Of a stretch of DNA of 53,677 nucleotides, positions 44,509 through 52,662 are shown one piece after another; position 1 is the stretch's first letter; the number at the start of each line of letters is the position of its first letter. A program made the translations under genes and the position numbers. The notes below the pieces were generated by a model. The model had not been told where the DNA came from. It was given only the letters and a program-made list of their open reading frames with translations, and made no database searches. The DNA comes from an uncultured Pseudomonadales bacterium (GTDB lineage Bacteria > Pseudomonadota > Gammaproteobacteria > Pseudomonadales > Azotimanducaceae), in NCBI GenBank assembly GCA_905182095.1, contig CAJJAQ010000105.1, forward strand, positions 1 through 53,677, given 5' to 3'.

Positions 44509-45627
44509 TTAAGCCGCGTTATTTTGTTCCATTGCTGTAATCAGACGATCCTGCCAGTAGCCTTCGCTGCCAATATTGACGCTCAATAACTTGGCACGAC
44601 GATAATAAAACTGGCAATCAAATTCCCAAGTAAAGCCCATGCCACCGTGGGTTTGCACATTCTCTTCGGCGGCGTGAACCGACGCTTGAATAGCGCCTAC
44701 ACGAGCGGTCGCTGCGGCCAAGGCCAGCTCAGAGCTGTCAGAGTCCAAAGCCCACGCGCCGTAGTAACCATTACTGCGGGCCAAAGTGTTCTTCACATAC
44801 ATGCCAGCCAGCTTGTGCTTAATGGCCTGGTAGGATGCAATAGCGCGACCAAAGGCATAACGACCCATGGCGTAATCTCTCGCTTGCTCAAGGGCAGCAT
44901 CAGCTAAGCCCACTTGCTCCCAAGCAAATAAAACCGCAGCACGATCCATCAATTTATCAAGTGCGGACCAACCTACACCCTCACCGCCAAGCAACTCAGC
45001 CTGCGCGCCTTTCATGTCCAAAACCGCATGGCCACGAGAAAAATCTAAAGTACGTACCGCTTCACGGCTAACACCGGCTTGGTCTAGCTCAACCAAATAC
45101 ATGCTGGCGCCATCCCCTGAATCGCTGGCGCCTACGACAACTGCAAAATCCGCAGCGCGGCCATCAGGCACTGGTAACTTGCGACCAGTTAGGCCCGCAC
45201 CAGACATTTTAGTTTTTAAGCTCTTCGCGCTAGGACGGCCATTGCCCTCAGCTAATGCAAACGTACCAATGGCTTCACCAGTGGCAAGTAGTGGCAGCCA
45301 CTTTTCTTTCTGCTGGGTAGAACCCAAAGCCAAAAGCGCTTCAGTGGCCAGATATACAGAAGAGCTAAAAGGAATTGGCGCAGCAGCGCGGCCAAGCTCT
45401 TCGGCGATAACAACCAGTTCTAGGTAAGAAAGACCTAAGCCACCAAATTCTTCAGGGATAACCGTCGCGGTCCAACCCATTTCAGCCACTTTGCGCCAAA
45501 GGTCTGCATCGTGATCAGCGTCACCGTCTAATACAGCTCTTACTGTAGCGGGTGGGCAGTTGTCTGCAAGAAAGCCTCTGGCTTGCTCACGCAGTAATTC
45601 TTGTTCGTCTGAAAATTCAAAATTCAT
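44509..45627 (-). CDS. Acyl-CoA dehydrogenase family protein, degenerate partner
   Basis: The 372-residue protein has the fold (EFSDEQELLREQARGFL, VIPEEFGGLGLSYLEL, ARSNGYYGAWALDSDSS, HGGMGFTWEFDCQFYYRRA). The usual W-x-NG-x-K-x-W-I-T flavin/substrate stretch is replaced by LTGRKLPVPDGRA. Such degenerate subunits are the beta partner of alpha2beta2 acyl-CoA dehydrogenases in steroid catabolism. It is the first gene of a two-gene - strand operon, with its promoter in the 240-base divergent gap before nadE. Confidence 0.85.
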   Translation of the reverse strand: MNFEFSDEQELLREQARGFLADNCPPATVRAVLDGDADHDADLWRKVAEMGWTATVIPEEFGGLGLSYLELVVIAEELGRAAAPIPFSSSVYLATEALLALGSTQQKEKWLPLLATGEAIGTFALAEGNGRPSAKSLKTKMSGAGLTGRKLPVPDGRAADFAVVVGASDSGDGASMYLVELDQAGVSREAVRTLDFSRGHAVLDMKGAQAELLGGEGVGWSALDKLMDRAAVLFAWEQVGLADAALEQARDYAMGRYAFGRAIASYQAIKHKLAGMYVKNTLARSNGYYGAWALDSDSSELALAAATARVGAIQASVHAAEENVQTHGGMGFTWEFDCQFYYRRAKLLSVNIGSEGYWQDRLITAMEQNNAA

Positions 45628-45869
45628 AAACTTAATCCCCTCTTATCATTCTAACCGCTCCAAAACTGGCAACGTGCCAAACGCGGTGGTCCAGCAAATA
45701 TAGCAGACCCAAAATGAAATTAACCTCTTGACTGCCACAGCATATATCAGCTCCAACACACACAACTATCAACCCCGCCAAGTGTCCAAACAATGTTCAA
45801 ATGAAACCACGCTGGCTGTAGCAATATTTTCACTGCCTCATCGACCTGATAAAAGGCTAGAATCACGCC

Positions 45870-47807
45870 ATGAAATCGCCTAATTTTTCTCAGCTTCAAT
45901 ATTTACGTGTGGCTACCGCATCGCCAGTCATAGCCATTGGTGACCCAATGACCAACGCCAAGGTTATTGCCGCCACCTGCCAGCAACTAAGCGACCACGG
46001 TGTGGCTGTAGGGGTATTTCCTGAGTTGTGTCTAAGCGGCTACTCTGCTGAAGATCTGTTTTATACCGAGGCACTTTTAATCGACACCCGGCGTGCATTA
46101 GCGCTGCTTTGCAACGAGTCCACCCTGCCGTTAATTGCAGTGGGCGCGCCCTGGCGTCTGCGCGACGGGCGTCTAATTAATTGCGCAGTGCTCATTGGTC
46201 AGGGTCGCATCCTCGGCATGGTGCCAAAATCTGTGCAGCCAAATTACGGCGAATTTTATGATTTGCGCTGGTTTGCACCGGGCGGACAAGTGAATGAAAC
46301 CGAAGTAACTCAAGACTTGGGCAGCTTCCAAATTCGGGTAGATCAGCTGTTTGAATTCGACCAGCACCTAATTGGCGTAGAAATTTGTGAAGACCTTTGG
46401 GCACCTCTAACTCCGGGCACTAACGCAGCGTTAGCTGGCGCGCAAATATTGCTCAACCTGTCTGCCAGTAACGAACTCATCAGCAAAGCCGACTACCGCC
46501 GCGACCTAGTGCGCATGACCAGTGCGAAAAATCTCTGCGCCTATATATACGCAGCAGCCGGTGCCACGGAATCTACCAAAGACGTGGTCTTTGGCGGGCA
46601 TTGTATGGTGGCGGAAGCGGGCCAAATTATTGCCGAAGGTGAGCGTTTTAGTCTGGAGGGCCAGACCTTAGTCACCGAAATAGACTGCCAAAAACTCATG
46701 CACGACCGTGCACAAAACACCACGTTTGGCCAAGCAGCACGCCCAAGGGCTTACCGCATTGTGCCTGCAGGCGGTGCCAGCGAACCGTTAACCAGTTTGA
46801 CCCGCCAATATCCTGCACATCCGTTTGTACCCGCAGATGAAGGCGAGTTCGATGCCCGGGCACAAGAGATCTTAAGCATTCAATCTACCGGCCTAGCCAG
46901 GCGCATGCTTGCAGCCAACACGCAAAAGTTGGTCATTGGCCTATCCGGTGGATTAGATTCCACCTTGGCATTCTTGGTAGCTAAAGATGCCTTGGCCAAA
47001 TTAGATTTACCTCCAGCCAACCTTCACGCCATTACCTTACCCGGACCCGGCACAACGGCTGGCACGTTAGATAACGCCCATGGGCTGGCCAAAGCCATTA
47101 ATGTCTCATTAGAGGAAATTTCCATTGCGCCTGCGGTTGAGCAACATCTAAAAGACCTCAACCACCAAGGCGATCACGACGTGGTGTTTGAAAACGCCCA
47201 AGCCCGTGAGCGCACGCAAATACTCTTCAATATGGCGAATAAAATTGGCGGCATTGTTGTGGGCACCGGCGACCTCAGCGAACTGGCCCTTGGCTGGTGC
47301 ACGTTTAATGCAGACCACATGGCCAACTACAATGTGAACTCAAGCGTGCCCAAAACCATGATGGCCTACCTGGTGCGCTGGTACGCCAAACACAGGTCCC
47401 AGCCTGACCTCGCCCAAGTATTGGAAAATGTTTTGGCTACACCTATTAGCCCAGAGCTGATTCCGCCCAAAGACGGTGAGATCAGCCAGCATACCGAGGC
47501 CTTGGTAGGCCCTTACGAGCTACACGACTTTTTCCTTTATCACTTTTTGCGCACTGGGGCTGACGCCACCAAGATCTTTTATTTAGCCGTTGCTAGTTTT
47601 GCGGGCAAATACGATGCGCAGACTATTCAAAAGTGGTTGGGGCAATTTTTTAAGCGTTTTATGACCCAACAGTTTAAGCGCACTACCCTGCCACCCGGCC
47701 CCAAAGTGGGCAGTGTCAGTTTGTCGCCACGGGGCGATTGGCGCATGCCGGACGAAGCGGCGGTAGAGCATATCCTGCAAGAAGTAGAAGCTCTCTTATC
47801 AACGTAG
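45870..47807 (+). CDS. nadE: Glutamine-dependent NAD+ synthetase
   Basis: The 645-residue two-domain enzyme amidates deamido-NAD. The nitrilase-type glutaminase domain has Glu in VFPELCLSGYSAED, Lys in MVPKSVQPNYGEFYD and Cys in GVEICEDLWAPL. The synthetase domain has the ATP PP-loop IGLSGGLDSTLAFLVA, then VVGTGDLSELALGWCTFN. Size and order match the long (glutamine-using) NadE type. It stands alone on + strand with a divergent neighbour. Confidence 0.95.
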   Translation: MKSPNFSQLQYLRVATASPVIAIGDPMTNAKVIAATCQQLSDHGVAVGVFPELCLSGYSAEDLFYTEALLIDTRRALALLCNESTLPLIAVGAPWRLRDGRLINCAVLIGQGRILGMVPKSVQPNYGEFYDLRWFAPGGQVNETEVTQDLGSFQIRVDQLFEFDQHLIGVEICEDLWAPLTPGTNAALAGAQILLNLSASNELISKADYRRDLVRMTSAKNLCAYIYAAAGATESTKDVVFGGHCMVAEAGQIIAEGERFSLEGQTLVTEIDCQKLMHDRAQNTTFGQAARPRAYRIVPAGGASEPLTSLTRQYPAHPFVPADEGEFDARAQEILSIQSTGLARRMLAANTQKLVIGLSGGLDSTLAFLVAKDALAKLDLPPANLHAITLPGPGTTAGTLDNAHGLAKAINVSLEEISIAPAVEQHLKDLNHQGDHDVVFENAQARERTQILFNMANKIGGIVVGTGDLSELALGWCTFNADHMANYNVNSSVPKTMMAYLVRWYAKHRSQPDLAQVLENVLATPISPELIPPKDGEISQHTEALVGPYELHDFFLYHFLRTGADATKIFYLAVASFAGKYDAQTIQKWLGQFFKRFMTQQFKRTTLPPGPKVGSVSLSPRGDWRMPDEAAVEHILQEVEALLST

Positions 47808-47859
47808 TTGTAAATAAAGTGATTAATATACTCATAGCACTCCAAGCTGGACTAAAAAT

Positions 47860-48786
47860 ATGAACAAATTTTTATTAGTGACCCTTTCTGCACTGCTCAG
47901 CCTTAGCGCTTTAAGCGCCAGAGCGGGCAGCGACTTTTGCGGCGAAAAAGGTGTGTGGATAGAAATACTCGGCGCTGGCAGCGGCGAGATAACCGACGGT
48001 CAAGGTTCTAGCAGCTATCTAGTGTGGCAAGACGATGTGGCCCGGCTATTAGTGGACGTCGGCTCCGGCTCAAAGAGCGCCTTTGAAAGATCTGGCGCAG
48101 ACTTCACCGAAGTAGAAGTCATTGCACTGAGCCACCTGCACGCAGACCACAGCGCAGACCTAGCAGAATATATCAGTGGATCGGAAAGCGAAGATCGAGA
48201 GTTGCCCTTATTGATTCTCGGACCTGACAGTAATAATCCGGTTTACCCAACTACAACAGAATTTGTGGACCGCCTAATAGGACCCAATGGCGCCTACAGT
48301 TACCTTGCCCACACCCTCACCAGCGCTTCAAAGTTTGGTTATAAAGTACGCGCAACCAACGTGCCCGCGACTGGCACTAGACGATGGTCACGCTACAAAA
48401 GCGACATCCTGAGCCTAGCTGCCATACCGGTAAATCATGGCGACGTACCCACCCTTGCGTGGCGGGTAGAAATTGGCGGTAAGACTATTGTCTTTGCCGG
48501 CGACTTTAATAACGACAAAAACCGCGTAGCCACTTTCGCCAAAGACGTGGATGCGTTAGTTGCCAGCCACGCTATTCCCGAAGTTTCCCGAGGTGAGCTG
48601 AGAGAAGAATTTGCCCTGCCCTCAGAATTAGGCAAAGTGGCAGCCCAAGCCAACGCACGTATGCTCATATTGGGCCATCGCAACACACGCACCCGAGGCC
48701 GCGAAAGTATCAGCAGAGCGGCCATGGAAGCCAGCTACGATGGACCCATATTGTTCGCTAATGACAACGAGTGTTGGGGGCTTTAG
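47860..48786 (+). CDS. Secreted metallo-beta-lactamase-fold hydrolase
   Basis: The 308-residue product has a signal peptide (LLVTLSALLSLSALSARAGS) with cleavage at about residue 22. The zinc-site motif SHLHADHSAD follows, then PVNHGDVPTLAW and VFAGDFNN, and a terminal LGHRNT/RE pattern. It is a periplasmic or exported metal hydrolase of unknown substrate; a lactonase, ribonuclease-Z-like or sulfatase-type enzyme are all possible. A nine-base-pair hairpin spans its stop codon (48771-48795). Confidence 0.83.
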   Translation: MNKFLLVTLSALLSLSALSARAGSDFCGEKGVWIEILGAGSGEITDGQGSSSYLVWQDDVARLLVDVGSGSKSAFERSGADFTEVEVIALSHLHADHSADLAEYISGSESEDRELPLLILGPDSNNPVYPTTTEFVDRLIGPNGAYSYLAHTLTSASKFGYKVRATNVPATGTRRWSRYKSDILSLAAIPVNHGDVPTLAWRVEIGGKTIVFAGDFNNDKNRVATFAKDVDALVASHAIPEVSRGELREEFALPSELGKVAAQANARMLILGHRNTRTRGRESISRAAMEASYDGPILFANDNECWGL

Positions 48787-49155
48787 CCTCAACACAACCC
48801 ACCACTTCAACATACCGAAAAACAAATAAGTGGCACATTTCGGCTGGTTACAACAGGCCATTCAGCCCAACCGGAATTGGCAACCCTGTTATCACACCCT
48901 ACTCACTCGGTCTTTTTCCCGCTCTCCTTAACACCATAGGCCAACGTGATTCAAAACCAGTTCACCTCAGTAAGCGGGCGCGCTGATATTGCGTACTAGG
49001 CCCGTGATAGCAAACGACACTTTTAAACGTGCAAGTAAAAAAAGCACAGCTGGTGACCATGCAATCCGAAACTAGTAGGCAGAATTTGGTACTTAGTCTT
49101 CGGCCGCGCAGATTTTGCTGTGTCCCCCTTCAACAATTTCCACAAGAGAATGCCC
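48787..49155 (+). other. Intergenic region upstream of the ankyrin protein gene
   Basis: About 370 bases have no frame of convincing coding content. AAGAGA lies before the ATG at 49156. Nothing else was recognised: no strong hairpin after the one over the metallo-beta-lactamase stop, no repeats. This is the boundary between the housekeeping block and the AT-richer island. Confidence 0.4.
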
Positions 49156-51612
49156 ATGCCTAACGGAGCGATACACAAAATAACACTGGGAAATCCCATT
49201 CCCGCGTTCTTTAGGCTGCCTGCCCAGCCCGAAACGCAGGCTCAGGGGGCCGCTGCCGCTGCTCCTCTAGGTGCCCCAATCTCCTATGACGAAAAGCAGC
49301 ACGGAAAAATGGCCGATTTCCTAGAGTCACCAGAGTTTGCAACACTGAAGCGGGAATACAAAAACGATTTTCAGTCTATGAGCGCATTAGCCGACCAACA
49401 CCTACCTGCAAATCATGCTCATCAATTAAAGGCAAAACTCGACGCATTTGAATTCCGCCTTTTTGACAACCCAACCTTTTTCTCCACAAACCTTGATTAT
49501 CTTTTCAGCGAAACTAAGGCCCAATTTCATGAGTTAGTGCAAATGCTTGACAAGGATAACCTATCTAACCTTAGTAAAATTGAAGCCCTAGAGACGGCGC
49601 TGGGAGAAATCGACAAGTGTGCCGACGGAGTTATGAGTAACATAGCAACCGCTTACACCAACACAAAGTTTGTGCTTCTTGGTATCGCTGGAGATCTAGC
49701 GAAGTTGCGTTCTGACATTGTGACGGCGGAAGCAAAGGAATTTGCGACGATGCGGCACGGAAAAACCAGACATTGGGCCGACAACGAAATCCACTATGTC
49801 AACGACTACATAGCTAAAGTCGCAGATGAAATGGGCATTGTACCACCCAATGACCGCACTCATATGCGACCAGAGCGGCATCTTTTAGACCAGTTCACCC
49901 GACAAATAGCAGCTACGGTGACACCAATGCTCCTCGCGCGGACATTAGTTGATAACCATGTTGAGGCATATCGGACTGTTTTAGCAGACCACAACATAAA
50001 GGAAACCGAGAAATACTTAGAGGAAGACTTGTTTCCGGTCATGGAGGAAATGGACACTAAGGTAACCCATCCACTTCGGCCAATCGTCGGAAGAGATGAT
50101 TACGCAACAGTATATCTTTTAACCCGAGATAAAGACTCTCCCAGCGTAGATCTTTTAACCCCAGATGAAGACTATGCCAGCTTTGCCAACGCTGCGCTTA
50201 CCCTTCGCAAGGATATTACATCGGGCTTAGCGGCTATACTATCTGACAATAAGTCAAAGCCGGAGCCATTTGAACAGATCATAAACTCCAAAGGCGCCCA
50301 AATCATAATGCACTTGGGCGGCATTGACTATTGGGTTACCGACGTAGAAAACGAATATACATGGACTGTTAGCAACGATACGCAGGACACCCCAGATGAT
50401 CCTAGCGTTACAGACTTGGTAAGAGAGGAAGATAAGGCGAGTAGCGCAGGGCAGCGTAAACTCCTAACAACATCACACCTAGAGAATTTGGACTTGAAGA
50501 CTTGGCCGCCTAATGTGATCTTCGATTTATGCTTACAAGCTATCGAGCAAACTTCGGATGTATCTGAGCTCCTAAAATTTGTATCATCTCACCCAACGTT
50601 CGTTTTCGACGCTGCTCCTCTGCAACCGGGGGGGCTACCGTCACTCACTCATCGCGAGCTCCAACCAAAAGTGCAAGCGATGATAACGAACAAAATGTTC
50701 ACAAATCCTAACATGCGCGCGCAACTTACGACCTGGCTTAGTGCCGTTACAAAAGATGAATTCCCCCTCCTGAAACTACTGACCCAGTTTAAAACAGGGC
50801 ATGCGAATAAAGCAGAATTTAGGGCAGCTTATTTGACGAAAATGGTTGAATTTGACGAACCGCTCGAGACTCCACTCATCAAACAATTGCTCTCAGACTT
50901 TGAAGCCGTTAGCCGCATCACTTCACAAGAAGTAATATCCAAATATCAGGCTATACAACCAGTATTGTTTAGAGCGCATTTAGACAAGGCGGTAAAGACA
51001 GGAGATATGGGCGTTTGTAATCTTCTACTACCTACCGTTGTAGATATTAACCAACCAAATAGAGCTTACGAAACACTCTTGCTAAGCGCAGTCATGGACA
51101 ACCAGAATGCTATAGTTGATGTGCTACTAGCATACCCAAAAATTGACCCCAATCAAACGACAACAGCTGGGTCACCATTACGTAAAGCCGTCGCCCAAAA
51201 TAATTTAGGTATGGTTAAAGCACTCCTCGCGCACCCTGGCATTAACCCTAACCATTCACATCATTCTGATATCGTTGATATCAACACGCCTCTAATTACC
51301 GCCGCAAGGTTAGGATATACGGACGTCGCTAAAGCCCTTTTAGCACACCAGAAGATTGATCTAGGCCAAAATGATTTTGGAGATAAGGATGCATTACATT
51401 ACGCGGCCGAAGCCGGACACGTAGATGTGGTAGCGCTTTTATTGGATCAACCAAAGATTAATGTACACTATAAGAAAATTGGCGGGCAAACACCTATATA
51501 TCATGCATATGAAGCACGTCATTTTAACGTTGTTGCTTTGATAGAAGCGCACATTGCAGAGTTGGAATTTCAGCTGCGCGTGCGAACGGCACTCGACAGA
51601 ATGAGCAGCTAG
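49156..51612 (+). CDS. Large ankyrin-repeat protein of an undescribed family (paralog 1)
   Basis: The 818-residue protein has no signal peptide or membrane helix. It starts with a flexible Gln/Ala/Pro-rich N-terminus (to about residue 45). A long helical region (about 45-600) follows, with conserved-looking FFSTNLDYLFSETKAQFH, ALGEIDKCADGVMSNIA, GDLAKLRSDIVTAEAKEFA and NEIHYVNDYIAK. About five ankyrin-like repeats end it (residues 610-800), with units such as TPLITAARLGYTDVAKALLAH and DALHYAAEAGHVDVVALLLDQ. The N-terminal half closely resembles the protein starting at 52663 (43 of 110 residues identical without gaps, counted by hand). Ankyrin repeats imply protein binding. Function is unknown, and host-directed effector or toxin are possibilities only. 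The ATG at 49156 matches the paralog start and has AAGAGA before it. Confidence 0.8.
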   Translation: MPNGAIHKITLGNPIPAFFRLPAQPETQAQGAAAAAPLGAPISYDEKQHGKMADFLESPEFATLKREYKNDFQSMSALADQHLPANHAHQLKAKLDAFEFRLFDNPTFFSTNLDYLFSETKAQFHELVQMLDKDNLSNLSKIEALETALGEIDKCADGVMSNIATAYTNTKFVLLGIAGDLAKLRSDIVTAEAKEFATMRHGKTRHWADNEIHYVNDYIAKVADEMGIVPPNDRTHMRPERHLLDQFTRQIAATVTPMLLARTLVDNHVEAYRTVLADHNIKETEKYLEEDLFPVMEEMDTKVTHPLRPIVGRDDYATVYLLTRDKDSPSVDLLTPDEDYASFANAALTLRKDITSGLAAILSDNKSKPEPFEQIINSKGAQIIMHLGGIDYWVTDVENEYTWTVSNDTQDTPDDPSVTDLVREEDKASSAGQRKLLTTSHLENLDLKTWPPNVIFDLCLQAIEQTSDVSELLKFVSSHPTFVFDAAPLQPGGLPSLTHRELQPKVQAMITNKMFTNPNMRAQLTTWLSAVTKDEFPLLKLLTQFKTGHANKAEFRAAYLTKMVEFDEPLETPLIKQLLSDFEAVSRITSQEVISKYQAIQPVLFRAHLDKAVKTGDMGVCNLLLPTVVDINQPNRAYETLLLSAVMDNQNAIVDVLLAYPKIDPNQTTTAGSPLRKAVAQNNLGMVKALLAHPGINPNHSHHSDIVDINTPLITAARLGYTDVAKALLAHQKIDLGQNDFGDKDALHYAAEAGHVDVVALLLDQPKINVHYKKIGGQTPIYHAYEARHFNVVALIEAHIAELEFQLRVRTALDRMSS

Positions 51613-51637
51613 GCACAATCGAGAAGCTATCGCTTAA

Positions 51638-52156
51638 CTTCTCTTGCTCCACTCAAAAACTGATCCAGACCTAACAACAGAAGGCCACGCAACACCATTG
51701 GGCGTTGCCTGTGAAAAAGGCAACGAAAAAATGGCCCAACTACTAATGTCTAATGGTAACGTCGATCCAAATCTAGCATCAAAAAATGGCGAGCCACACG
51801 TAGTTGATGCTCTGTTAGCAAACACTCGCACCGAGGCCAACAAATTATTTAGCGGCCTAACGCCGCTACACATAGCATGCGAACAGGACCATATATGGGT
51901 TGTTGAAAATTTACTTAAGTCGGAAAAAGTAGACCCTAACGCCGTCATGAGGGACAAATCCACAGCGCTGCATATTGCCTGCAAAAAAGGCTATGAAAGA
52001 TGTGTTGCAGAGCTTTTAGCGCACAAGGATATTTCAACAAACTTAAAAGACAACTAGGGAGTAACGCCCTTACAACTCGTTGAAATCTTTGAAGAGCGTA
52101 GCATTATTTGTCATCTGTCAAGGCACGCTGAGGCAAAACTTACAGAGGCCAAATAG
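51638..52156 (+). pseudogene. Decayed ankyrin-repeat remnant with internal stop
   Basis: One frame reads ankyrin units (ATPLGVACEKGNEKMAQLL, SGLTPLHIACEQDHIWVVE, TALHIACKKGYERCVAELL) down to a TAG at 52055. It then continues in the same frame with the start of another unit (GVTPLQLVE) and a C-terminal helix up to TAG at 52154-52156. One ankyrin unit is shortened in the middle (ASKNGEPHVVDALLA). There is an in-frame TAA at 51635 and no proper start. This looks like the C-terminal tail of a third gene copy that lost its N-terminal part. Confidence 0.75.
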
Positions 52157-52662
52157 ATCTTCTCAAAATTGTCGCGTCTCTTTTTGCACTGTACCTTTTT
52201 CACCGGCGTGATTAACAAAGTAACCCATGCGCCGGCTATATGCTTACAGTTTACTAAATGCGGCGCTGGCAGAAATGTGCAGATGATTGAAGGTCTAACC
52301 CCATACATAGTCATCACCAGTCGCTCACCGAGAGGCCATGTGGCGCCTAATTAGGCTGTATTGGCGGGCGTAAAAATAGCTCAACCAAAAACAAAAAACA
52401 AAAAACAAAAAACAAAAAAGGTACGCCGCTAATCAAATTGGTGTTGAGTACTGATGACAAAATAGTGCTTTGCTTACGCATAAATAGTTGGGCCACTTTG
52501 CAAATGGTTAAGACGGAGCACACCAAAGGACACGTCCCAAAAGCACAGCATTGATCAAGTTTTCGATGTGATTGTGCAACAAATTTTCACCAAAAGTTAC
52601 TAAATAGAGCACTGCGCGCATTTTTATGTTTGCAGCTAAACATTGTGCTGATAGGAGCGAAC
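52157..52662 (+). other. Gene-free gap before paralog 2
   Basis: About 500 bases show no frame I would call a gene. It contains the heptanucleotide run listed separately and AT-rich sequence likely to hold the promoter of the gene at 52663. Small frames on either strand have no coding signals. Confidence 0.5.
52386..52419. repeat. Heptanucleotide CAAAAAA tandem repeat
   Basis: Five successive units read CAAAAA followed by four copies of CAAAAAA. Such short runs can vary in copy number by slippage. It lies about 245 bases upstream of the paralog 2 start. Confidence 0.9.

Noticed and set aside
49156-50000. Resemblance of ALGEIDKCADGV to the catalytic CxD motif of NEL-type E3 ligases
   Set aside because: The paralog has CSEGV instead, no leucine-rich repeats are present, and the surrounding sequence does not match; too short to count as evidence.
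52111-52354. Small overlapping frames on both strands (61 and 68 residues)
   Set aside because: No start signals, no recognisable domain, and they lie in the decayed region after the ankyrin remnant.
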